DNA from: Archegozetes longisetosus
Taxonomy: Eukaryota > Arthropoda > Arachnida > Sarcoptiformes > Trhypochthoniidae
Length of the DNA stretch: 64,000 nt
Direction of reading: 5' to 3'
NCBI GenBank assembly: GCA_018873245.2
Contig: JAEMBT020000004.1
Span: forward strand, 5,442,573 to 5,506,572
The notes beneath the pieces were generated by a model, which was not told where the DNA came from, ran no database searches, and was given only the letters and a program-made list of their open reading frames with translations. Shown piece after piece: positions 35,342 to 47,259 of the stretch. The translations under genes and the position numbers were made by a program. Each line of letters starts with the position of its first letter. The stretch's first letter is position 1.

Positions 35342-35971
35342 TTTTATTTGATTCATATCTAGATTTGTACAGTATTTCCATTAATTTAATTAATATGATT
35401 ATTCACTGATCAAATTTATTTGAATGATTAAACTTTTAGTCTTAAAATAGTTTAATTTTTTATTTGTTATGTTCAACAATTGTTTAGGACTCGTTCGGAT
35501 TGATTTATTAAATTAAACCAGATTTAAGATAATCTCTGTTAATTTTCAACAATTATTTGAATGTTTTTTACCTAAAATATAGGATCAACATTTCGAACAT
35601 ATTATCAATAACAATCTCATTTTAGGTATGGTTATAGCAATTTTGACAACTTGTCAACTTTAGTTATAAAATTCAACAAATGTAACAAAATAAATACGTT
35701 TTGACTATGTGATCAGAATTTATATAAAATTTAATTTTCTTCAGTTTTTGGTATCACTATTCAACAGTGGTTTGTGTCACTTAGTTGTGATTTTTTTCTT
35801 CCAAACTAATTTTTTGATAATATTTCTAAATTTGTCTAAATTTAAGGAATAATATTCATAAGCTAAACTCTAAAAGATTAAACGAAGAACTGGAGATAAT
35901 CAAACTAAAACAGTAAAATAGAAATAGGACATATTGGAAATGACTTGATAGTATTTTGTTTTTAAATATAA
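35342..35971. other. Intergenic region between convergent EMC3 and Ir25a
   Basis: 630 bases of AT-rich sequence, probably the two 3' UTRs and terminators. I see no gene or repeat. Confidence 0.5.
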
Positions 35972-38900
35972 TTAATGTCTCATGGACATTGGTCCCATCG
36001 TTGGCATCGGTGGCATTGCATGATTCACGTGTCCCATAGGACCCGATCCGTTGCGTGCATTTCTGACAGCATTTCCGTATTCTTTGATTGCCACAACCTT
36101 AGAGCCTTCTTTTTTGCCTTTGAAATACCAATACTCGATGGCAAGTGTAATACAAGCTAATACTACTCCAATAAAAATGACAATAAAAACTCCACCTAAT
36201 AGCCATATAACAAAAATTATGTTTCATCTAAACCAAAACGATTAAAAAGATAGTTATGAGAAATATACCGATATTGTTAATACTGATGCCATCGCTTTGC
36301 TTTTTGGTGTCCTGACAGTCTTTTTTGTCTGGGTTCTTGTTCCACCAGCGCTCCTTCAACGATTCAAGCCTTCTCTGATTGAGTAACTTCAATATAGCAC
36401 TACTTAGTATGTCCTTCAATGCAGAACCTTGTTGTACGGCTAGAGCTAATGGCTTTCTGCTAAATTCATTACCAATATTTTGCAGATCACAATTGGTCAT
36501 AACTGCATACTTAACCATTGTTGCCTCAGCTTTATACAGTTCATAGATCATTAAATAAAACATAACACAATTAAGCTTATAATAGGTTATACTAACCAAT
36601 AAATGCAAATCCTTCGTTGGGTTTATCTGATCTTTTCACTCTTTCTACTCCCTCTGCCCAAGTTTTTGGTTGTCTTGCTTCTTGAATTTGAGCCCAAATT
36701 TTTGTATATTTGTCGCTGACGGGATAATCCCAAACAGCCAGCTTTGCGCGTTCCACTTCATCCAAACTATCATTCAGAGACATGTCTTTCCAAATCCTAC
36801 AATCAAAAATAACAATATCTAAGAATTCAGGCATATTTTGCCAATAAATCATTCAATAATACTCGTAGAATTTTTCTTCAATTCCAGCCATGCGTTCAAA
36901 ATAAGTTGATGAAGAAGTTCCTTCTTGTGGTGCATACTTTATTTTGTATTGTTTGGCCAAATCGTCCAATGATTCGATTGGAGAATCAAGTCTGGATACT
37001 GTTAGAAAGGCAGCCAAGTTAGCAGTGTACGAAGCAATTATGATGAAGCCAAACAGCCACCAGGTAGCTGCAACCAATCTTCCCGATAGATTACGTGGTG
37101 CTTCACCACCTCCTTGTGGCGTCAAAGACGTCATACAAAACCAGAGACATTCTTTTAGTGTAAATTCACGCTTTTCCTCCTCATCCCTATACTTTTCTTT
37201 GTTGTTGTGATAGCTATAAGGACTTAATCGGTCGAACAAGTACATAAGAAAACTGGAAAAGCAGAGATGAAGTGATCAATAATGAATCATTACTTTAAAT
37301 AAGTTTGGCTTATCTAAAACAAACCTTGTGAAGAAATAAGCAGCCAAAATGCAGAGCCAAACATTAGTCTCCAATACGGTTAAGAACTTGAACAAATGCG
37401 AAGGAACTGATGGTTTTTTCATCAGAATCGTTATGCCAACTAAATCATAATAAGGAACAGTGAAGTCTACTACAGTCTCTCGTTCTGCCATCACAGAAAT
37501 CGGTCCCAAAGCAATGTGAGCTTTCTATGATTGACAATATTTGAGAGATCATATGTTCAAATGATGTCGATCATGATAATTCAAAGTAATTGTGACTGAA
37601 ATACCTTTCTGGCCAGTTCTCCTATCATTCCATTCCATTCAGATTTTCCTTGTTCTTTATTACCAAACTTTCCGTCCTCAACAACTCTTATGGTATATTC
37701 GAAGGGGGAATCGGTATGATTGAGAATTTCTTTAAGCAAATCAATACAGTATCCATAAAACCTATCATTGCCTTGAGTGACATTATCTGCAACTTCCATG
37801 ATGAAAGGTGCTTGCTGATTTAAGGTGGGAACATTTCTAGATTATATAGGAATCAACTTAATTTGAATTGGATACTAACCACAATAGTCACAATGTCGTA
37901 ATGAGGTATTCCAGATGCTTCAATTTTTTCTCCTTCTTCTTGAGCTGCGGTGAACATGAGGCTACCGGTATGTCCCTCATACTCCCATTCAGCGATTTTT
38001 GTATTCTTATTCGGCGAATCAGCGGACATAGTAACTCTATTGATTCTCATGCTTACTTCCTGATAATTGTTGCCGAACTTATAGGAATCGAACACAAATC
38101 TACCAAACATGCCATAAAGCGCTTCCATTGAAAGCTCTCTTGCAAGCTCTATGGCTGCTCTCTCTTGTTTCTGCTCATCATTGAGATGTTTGCCACATTT
38201 AGGGAATGTAATTTTTTCAGGCCACGAAGATGCGTTTATCATTTGATCAATGATTTCTACTGTGAAACGAGCCAAGTCATAGTAGAAGTAGGAATCAACT
38301 TTATTTGCATTGTCTACATTTTGAAGCGTAGAATTGTGTTCGTATTCATGTAAACGCGTTTTAAGAGGTTGCGAAAACATCAATTGAGTGCGTTTACATG
38401 TGTTGCACTTTAGTTTGCCCTTTCCCTATTCAATGTATTAGTTTTTAATAAAATAATAATATCAATCTAATTGTTTTCATTCTTACTTTAGTTATCATAT
38501 ACCATTTATTCTGATTTGTGAACATTTCATTTTCATCTGCCTGAAATATCATGAAATTCTTAATTATTAGTCTGCTATGAGCTAGCGAGCTATACTAATG
38601 ACTGTTACTATAACAGACAATTTGGAAATCTGTTTGATTTGTATTACTTAATTTTAAAAGGATATAAAATAGTGCTCGAAAGCAGAAAAAACTCAAATAA
38701 ATATCTTTAATTGCGTTTAATAAAGTTACCGCATCTAGAACTTTGTTCAGGTTATCAATAGTTCCAAATACGAAGTAATTATGCATCTTAGCCTTTTTGA
38801 CTTCAGCCAAAATCTTGCTGAATTCTTCGATGCTGTTGCCTGTCAACTCACGGAACATATAACGAGCCTTCGTGTTGACCAACAAAGTGTTCTGTTTGTG

Positions 38901-39939
38901 CTCGAATTCTGGGTCATTTAGATTGGATTTTAGAATCATAAACTTGACGACATTATAAAACAGCGGTTCCTCAATTTATAACCACCTGAAGTGAATCTTG
39001 AGGTGTTCTAAAACTTAGACTTAATATGGTCTGAGCTGTTGCTGTTCTAAAGTCATCCTGGTTTTATGTGTTTAATATAAACTTAGAGACAGAATAAAAA
39101 ATAGGAACCGCTGTTACATTTTGAGACAACTTACGGAATGAGTCATCATATAAGATGACAACTGTTTTATAATTATAGTGAACTGTGATATCTTTAGCCA
39201 TCTGAGGAATGATATCTCCAGGTTGGTTGACATGAATCAGAACCTGCTTTTCCATATCATCGAGATTTCTCCAGTTAAGAATACCAGAACCCAATTGATA
39301 TGTCGTACTAATCGTAGGAATGCCCATTTCTCGCGCCATGTTCTTTAGAATAGCAGATGTTTGCCTCAATTCCGTGGTATCGATCATGAAAGTTGGTTCT
39401 AATTTATTCTTAAATACTTGTTCACAAACTTTATTGGCCGAGTCTTCCCCACCGATAATAACTTCATTGACCACAACCTTATTATTATTTGGCGACTTGT
39501 ACTGTTTAAATGCTTCTCTGATTGCACTTAGCCCTACTTCATTTTGTTCATCTATCGCTACAACTATAGTTAAAAATTATTTCGTATTTAGCTTTGCACA
39601 AGCAATTTAGCCTAAAAATGACTAAATGACTTAATTAAGCTTTCAATTAATGAAAAACTTGACGGCAGACCGAGTCGTGTGTTTATCTCTCCTAACTATT
39701 GGTCAAGACTTGAATCGTAAAAGATTCAGTTTTAGGGAATTTAAGTGAATTAAGTGTTAAGTTTTAAATGAAATGTTTTTGGAGATTCAAGAATGAGATT
39801 GATAAAAGAGAGAAGTTTTGTGCAGGTTGTAAGATAGATGAGTGAAAAGCTTACCTGCGTAAATATCTTTAGCGGCAGCAACTTTCCAAGTAAACAAAAG
39901 TACCACAAGTGTGATTAAATGCCTGGTCTTACTTTCCAT
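35972..39939 (-). CDS. Ir25a: Ionotropic receptor 25a (Ir25a) co-receptor, 11 exons, 925 aa
   Basis: Exons on the minus strand: 39939-39855, 39563-39135, 38908-38730, 38540-38487, 38425-37880, 37814-37605, 37524-37325, 37252-36863, 36796-36597, 36529-36269, 36195-35972; every phase closes. Exon 1 gives a signal peptide (LITLVVLLFTW). Residues about 28-430 are the glutamate-receptor-type amino-terminal domain that Ir25a keeps and most Irs lack (ILYDDSF, YFVFGTIDNL). The ligand lobe S1 has VVEDGKFGN and PISVMAERETVVDFTVPYYD, with the family Arg at 516. TM1 is near LETNVWLCILAAYFF; the pore loop is TSLTPQGGGEAP (609-620); TM3 has SYTANLAAFL (642-651); S2 includes SKLAVWDYPVSDKYTK-like sequence; TM4 lies near 852-875 (FIVIFIGVVLACITL), then a short Met/Pro-rich tail. 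Ir25a is the broad dendritic co-receptor for odour, taste, temperature and humidity Irs. Very high similarity to insect Ir25a makes this an orthologue. Confidence 0.95.
38909..39134 (-). repeat. Ir25a intron 2 with 13-bp perfect inverted repeat
   Basis: AACAGCGGTTCCT at 38959-38971 and its exact reverse complement at 39103-39115 enclose 131 bases inside this 226-base intron. It could be a hairpin in the pre-mRNA or the ends of a tiny insertion. The donor is GTAAGT. I placed the acceptor at 38909-38910 because it restores the conserved DDSF-x-x-x-HK alignment and the reading phase. Confidence 0.55.
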
Positions 39940-41134
39940 CTTAGTTCTAATTGATTATCTAAATTTCAACGTCAAAGTGTGAGCATTTTGAAAGATGGCT
40001 TTTAGTCATTTTGCGAAAGAAAACTATCTTATAATGAGTGAAAGTGTTTTGTAAACTTAAACTTGAAATGAGTCGATAAAATAGAGTTTTACAGAGACCT
40101 ATAGACCAAGAACTTAGTCCACTATTCAAAATATGATTGGATGATTGACTCGTAATGTTAATAGTATTCCTGTTTGACTATATAGTTTTTTCGAGAATAT
40201 CTTAAGTTTAATGGTCGCTACGGTAACACTATTTTGCTAGTATTTTATGGATTTTATATAAGCAAAACACCTTTTGATTAAAGTACTCAAACTGTTTTGT
40301 CAAAACATTATAAAACACATTAATGTTCTTTCATGTCATATACGATTCACATGTAATGATATCGAGCTATGTCGCAATTCTCTCTACTGTCTATTCAGGA
40401 GTTAATTACTTATAGATTTTCTGTCGTTAAATTCATTCCTTTTTATACCTCTCAAAGTTTCAGATCCTTCAACAGTTCAATTTTGAAGTTTAAATATGTT
40501 TTTTTTTGAGTTAGTTTGTCTTATGATCAGCCAATGTAATAGTGATTGACTATCTGTTTTGATGAGATTTGAACTGGAATATTAATCTAATTCTCTTAAG
40601 CGTGGTCTCCTTTTTACTAATGATATCCATTCTAATTTTAACAGAATAGATTAAGTTGATCATTAACTCGACACCGTAAAACTTTTACATTAGAGTACAA
40701 TCAAATCAAGAATAAAATAATGTCACTCTTAACCTAAGGCATCCTCTCACAGATGTTACAAATAGGTGCTAATTTTAATCACTATTTCATTGCAAATTAC
40801 TATTGTCTTCATTTGTTTTAGAGTTGTTTCAAATTTTTGCTTATTTTTGAGCTATCACTTGCATGACTAAGAACTACAAACAGGACTTCTGGCTTTCAAA
40901 ATAAAGTTAAATATTATTTTTGTTCTTTAGGTAACTAATATCGAGCGATTGTTTTCTTGCTTTGATTTCTTTGCAAAACAATAGTCGCACAAGTTTTTGC
41001 GTGATTAGAGCCAACCGACACGAACACAACATGAATGTCAATATAGTACCAGTGAGTCTACTGGTATCTCAATGCTAACGATTTTATAGATTCACTTTCT
41101 GTTTGCTTATTACTGTTCAACGCTTTACGAAACT

Positions 41135-41179
<45 letters not shown>

Positions 41180-42150
41180 CTTCAATAAGAAAAACATATC
41201 TGCGTCATTATATGACTATAAACAATTGTTTTCTCAAAATGTTCGTCTCAAATCTACTTGGACCGAAAGACAGAGGTTCCAATAAAAACTCGATGATTTA
41301 GTCGAAATTATAGATTTTTGGTTTGGAAAATGCTTTGATAACCTCTAAACTTTTAGTTTGAAGCATATGTTTGAAATAAATCAATATTTCTCTTACTTTA
41401 TGCATAGATCCTATTGATTTTCTCGTTTATTTCAATAGTACCTGTTACAAAACCTTCAAAATCACACGTTTAATGAGGACAGACAAATACCAATTCACAA
41501 TACAGAGTAAACACAATCATAAACTATGCAGACAAATTACCAAATGATAGCTCAAATAAGAAGTTTTCATATCTAGATAACTGTGGCTAAGGGTTCGAGT
41601 AGAAGTTGAATGAAATGCAAGTTTTCCTCTTTTCTTTAAATGGGCTAATTTGACTGAAAACGCTTCACATATATATGTATTTATATTTTTAAGTTTCAAT
41701 AGTCGGAGAAGTGTGCGTTAATACAAGTTTATTCAGAATTCAGATGTTAAGCTTACAACAGTTATAGGTTTAACTTGACAAGATGAAGTTATAATAACTT
41801 TATAACTTAGAATGTTCAACAGTTCATTTTGTTAGCAGATAACAAAGTTCTTAACTTTTGAATAGCTTCCGAAAGTATTAGTTAAATTCAACAACATTTA
41901 TATAAATACTAGTAACAATGTATTAGTTAACATTTCTAATATAACTTTTAAATAAAAGGCATTTAATGTGCGAAACTTTGGTGATTAAATATTGCTGAAA
42001 CAGTTGAGCATTTAGTCAGGTCTGTGCTGTTAAGTTGTCTCGAATGTTAATTAGACAAATAGGGTTTTATTGCGCTGAGGCGATCATATGATAAAGTTTC
42101 AGAACCTATTCTTATGGATCTTTAAACGTGATAGACCTTTAGAGAGACCA
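39940..42150. other. Intergenic region between Ir25a and the Ir93a-type gene
   Basis: 2.2 kb holding the Ir25a upstream region and the 3' flank of the Ir93a-type gene. It contains an (AG)n microsatellite (41137-41177). I see no third receptor copy or receptor pseudogene here. Confidence 0.55.
41137..41177. repeat. (AG)n microsatellite
   Basis: About 20 AG units. The 60-codon frame across it (poly-Arg-Glu) is a repeat artefact. Confidence 0.95.
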
Positions 42151-45100
42151 CTATTGCAAACCATAACTGCTTTTATAATTCGATTTAATCGGATCATAAC
42201 TGAAGTAGTTGTAATTGTCTTTAGAGTTGTAGGTAGTCTGTTGTTCTTTACCGCCATAAACGGTGGGTGCTCTTTTGAAATTGCCACCGAATTGATTATT
42301 GAAATTACGCGCTCTGTTTGGATCGCCCCAACCTGTCGGCAGGTTTCGACCGTCTTCTCCTCTAATGTTCGGATAATTGAATTGCAGTTTAGTTGGATTT
42401 CTTCCATGGGCCGCAACCAAGGAATTCGTCGTATTGACCCAAGAGCTATAGAGAGTTCCTTGATTTATCTTGTGGTAGAAACCCTTCAATTTTTCCCATC
42501 TTCCAGGCGTTTGGTGTGAATTATTGAACTGTATTTGACCAGCAGCTAATTTGAGTCTGTGTTTGCTCTTGAATATTTCGCTGAAGAGTGATATCAGCCC
42601 AAACAGTAAACCCATGCCGAGTATGAAGAAGCATCCGATCATGTGAGCCATACCTATCTTTTTCACATCTCCAGCGTGCACCACAAGTGGATAAAGACAA
42701 TCATTTCCTTTCACGTCAAACCTTTGATTCCACTGTATGACGAGTCCAGACTTAGCCAATCGTCCGATTCTGCAATCAATTAGATTTGAACTAGTGTTGA
42801 TCGAGCAAAATGGACTAAAAGTTGTTTTCTGTATACTTACTCGTAATCCAATCTATCTTTGAATCCTTTAGGCTTGGCTTTATTGACAATGAATGAGACA
42901 GAGCTTGTGAAAACCGGGTCTCTAGCGAGCATCATTTTGCACTCTTTATATTTGAAATAGTCTTCAGTAATCAGATAGCGAATTTCAGAATCAGTAGCTA
43001 GGAAAGCCAGTTCTCTTCTCTTAACCATGTCATAGATCTTATCTCTCTCTGATTTGTCAAAAAATATCATGTTATCAGCGAGTTGTGCGAGAGGTCCGTG
43101 TTTTGCGCTTTCAACCAGCTCTTCCATGGCACCGTCATTATCTGCTCCCCACCTCATAGAACTTTTGTATGTCAGTAAGTCTTCTAGAGTTTCGATAGGA
43201 TGAATAATCTTGGGAAATGTGAGTAAAGCGACGAGATTTCCGCTGTAAGTAGTAACGGTGACGATGACAAAGAGCCACCAAAAGGTGATCAATATACGAC
43301 CAGATATAGCAAGTGGCAAGTGATCGCCTCCCTGCTGGACCATAGCTCCATAACAATACCAGGCACAGTTCGATAACTTAAATAATCCCTTGCCATCTCT
43401 CAAGTGGTAGTAATCGTAGTATCTGCTTGACCGGTGAACAACCCAGAGTAGTGGACCCATTATTACGACCGTTACTAAGATACTGACCCATGCCTTTATT
43501 ACAAAATACATTAAATTAATGTGTTTCACTTATCTTTCTACTCCTTCATTAGTACAGTTCAATGTTTCAATCATTATATTGGGTGCATGTTAGGAATAAA
43601 AATAAGAATAACTATCACTTAATCCTAAGATAGCAACCTATAAACTAAATTGAATGCATAAACTTTCGATTCTATCTTATAAGTGAAATGTGATTTAAAC
43701 TTAAAAGAGACCTATATCAAGGCAACAATAATTAGAGCTAGAAACACTAGATTCTATACTATTTCTCCTTAAATTTGAAATTTCAACTTTTATTTCTATA
43801 GTTCGGGATACTAAAATCATGTGTAGCTATGAGAGAACCACTGTTGCCGTCCTTCTTGTCAGGAGTATCGATTTCAATTTAATTCCTACTTTTTACTGCC
43901 TTTCTTGTCTAAAATGATCAACAATCTAATCTCATATTATATGAATTATTTTTGCAACATAGAAATGTTGGCAGAAGAGCACAAATTTTTTTTGTAGCTA
44001 TGCATCATTTTTAAGTGATTGAGTATGCAAATTAAGATTTGAAAAAATTTGACTTTTGTGCTAAACTCAGTCACAAATCACTATTGGAATGGTTGAGTTG
44101 ACACAAAGCTTAAAATAAAACTAATATTTCTAGAGCATTCACTACTAGAGAATGAGAATTAGGATAAAAAGCATAAGAAATAGAGTAAGAATAAGCCCTA
44201 TAATTTTTGGGTTTAACCTGATTAAACCCTCCGAAAGAAAAATTTGGAGATCGAGTTTAACTCTCAAAACCCCGAATCAAACATAGGTACTATATGAAAA
44301 TTTTTAAACCTTAAGTTACATATTGGATGTTGAGAGATCATTCTCAAAATCTAAAAATGTTAAACAGATTATCGCTTATGATTAACTAATGAAAACCTAA
44401 ATGTGTACTAGATCAAGTATTTCAATAGAGATATAGAGAAATATGACAATTAGTACATGTCAATTTTTGCAATTTATCAACCCCAAATTCAAAATTAATT
44501 TTTGGGTTAAACCTGATAAACTCTGAATTTAGTCAAATTTGTTAAAGCCAATTGAACCACCCTGAATTGGCATGAAAATGAAACCCGAAAAGTAGAAGGC
44601 CTAAGTAAGAAATGGCTTAACTTACGTCCCAAGTAAAAGGTGTGAGAAACAAATATTTATGGTCTTCACTAGTCTTCTGTATCATCATTCCCATCTCTTC
44701 TTTATCGAAAGGGAATGTGAAGTGAACGGCATTCATCCTGTCCTGTGTTCGCCAGTAGCCATTGGCAGCAATATCTATTAGATTGTCCTTAACTAGACGA
44801 ATCATTCCAGACCAGGTGCCATCTTTCCGTAGTCTTCCTAGTGTTATCGCATCATAATCTACAGTCCAATTAGGAGTGAAATTCATTTTTGTAGCCAAGA
44901 CCAGAACCATTTCATAAGTAGTTCCTTCTATTTCTCTGGTAGAATTGTTGTACTTTCCATTTTTATATAACATAACTAATGGTGGTTGCTATGAGAGGTT
45001 TAATTTAGTTAAACGTTGCAAATTTATAACTTTAAATGCCTTACATTGACAATCCCAATGTTAATAATCTTATTCTTTAAGTTTCCTTCTTCGGCTGCAA

Positions 45101-47210
45101 TAACTTTGCTGATTTGTAATAATCCCTTGAATGGTGACCATAAGCCCGTATCCTCGACCATAACTTTATACTGAGGATCACCATTCTTGTAAAGCTGGTT
45201 GAACTCGTTTTCATCTTCATTCTCAGAGCCGATTCGATGTTTGTAAACAGACTGAACTACATATCGATCACAGCTTCCACAATGTTGAGATATTGAGTTG
45301 TCCGTTCCTAACATTAGCTATAATTTTATATAACAACGATGTAAAGCTTGCTGCACAACTATGAGATTTTGGTGCGAGAAACACTTCCAACTATAATGTC
45401 GTTTCAACTATTTTTCAATAGTCAACTTTCGTTTTGACTTTTGACAGATTAAAACAGGCAGTTGTATTGAACGCAACAAAGATTTATGTACATTGAAAAA
45501 CTTAATAATTGTTTATGACAACTAGAAGTGATGCGTTGTCGCAGCATGCTTTGCAACTTTCATAGATGCATTAGATATTAAGAAACTTACAGATTATTCA
45601 ATGTAGTAACAGAAAAAAATTACAAATCAAATTACAAATCAAATTTGACAACACATAGATGCACATCGCAAGGAGATTGACACAGCAACGGGCTTTTTAT
45701 TGTTGCTATCATGGATTATTAAGTTTTCAAGTGTAAACTCATATTAATGTCAAAAATCAAAATCCGTATTAAACTGATTGGCATGGTTTCTTTCTTTATC
45801 AGAAGTCTTTCTCACAAAAAAAAAAAGAAAACTTTGAACAAAAAGTCGAAAACTCACTCTCATTTCGGAAATGAGTCTGTTTTTAGTTTGAGCTTTAATT
45901 TGATTAGTATCGTTAAAATCATAAAAGGGGAGTTCAATAACTTTTTTGATGGCTTGAGTTAAGGTTTCGAATGCAAGTCTCATTTGACAGCCTTCTTTCA
46001 ATTCACTGCACTCGCTATAAACTGATAACTCTCTCTTAACAATCGCAACATCAGTCACACTGAAGATCGGATTCATTCTATCCCAAAATTTACTATTAGT
46101 GACGGGCTCTGTGATGATAACTATCCATTTTCGCGGTAATAATAGCATTGATCTACTGTTGGCAGAAACAATGATATCTTCGATTGTTTTACAGCCGCCA
46201 ATAATTATGAAATGGTTCAACGATTGATCTTTGCTAAAGATATCTAACAATTCAGTTGCATTAAATCCGTTTCGTTGATTTAAGTGTGAGTTATAAGGCT
46301 CTTCGTCATTATCATAAAGATGTTGGTCCTGAACCAGCTTATAAGTAGTAACAGTTGTTTGTTTAATTCCTGAACCTGAAGCTTCTTTTAGACCCTTTAC
46401 TAAATCATTTAATGCATTCGCGTCTGTATTGGTTTATTTTGAAAAAGATTATTAGTTTTGCAAAATAAAACTAGTATAATAACCAAAATAAAACTATCAC
46501 TGTTCTAATATAATATAGATTCTATGGATTCTATGGATTCTATGGATTCTATGGTTTCTATAGTTTTCATATCCTATATTGTTCAGTTATATCTTAATCC
46601 TAAACTAAAACTTTGACAAGCATAGACAAACCTAATCTTTGATCGTGGATTACATTGATGTGATCCCATTCACTCATAAAATCGTATCTCATGTCGACCA
46701 GCATCGGAATTACGTCATTAACTGAAGTCATTACTGGAAATCCGATTCCCTGGTCAGAGGCAGGTCTAACGCAGTTATGTTCAATTACAGAGAGCAGTAA
46801 AGTTGATGGACAATTTTCACGCAAAAGTGAATAAAGTACTTTGGTCTTCGAGCATTTAAGAGCACTAATCATTACCATAAACTGCTGACCTAAATCATAG
46901 AATTACACTTTGATTGGCATCTCTACTTTTAGATTATAAGTGTTTTAATCTAAAATCCATTACTTATATCTTCAACTTATCAAATGAAATTGTAGTATCA
47001 TTAGTTTGGCTTATTTTAAGTATAACCCTTTTTATTTATTTATGCATTCTTAATACAGTCACCTCTCGTTATAATGAACAACTAATACGCTAGCAATCTG
47101 TTGAATATAACGACAGTTCACTATGTCGGATATAGTGTGTATTGTCGGCGAACCAAGTAATTTGTTAAAGAGTGTAGATTATAACTCGGTGCTCACTATA
47201 TCCCACTTCA

Positions 47211-47259
<49 letters not shown>

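Noticed and set aside
38939-39130. Apparent repeated peptides VPIFYSVSKF and EPLFYNVVKF on either side of Ir25a intron 2, suggesting a duplicated exon
   Set aside because: Alignment to Ir25a (DDSF followed by x-x-x-HK) and splice phase place both inside the intron; the similarity is short and partly follows from the inverted repeat.
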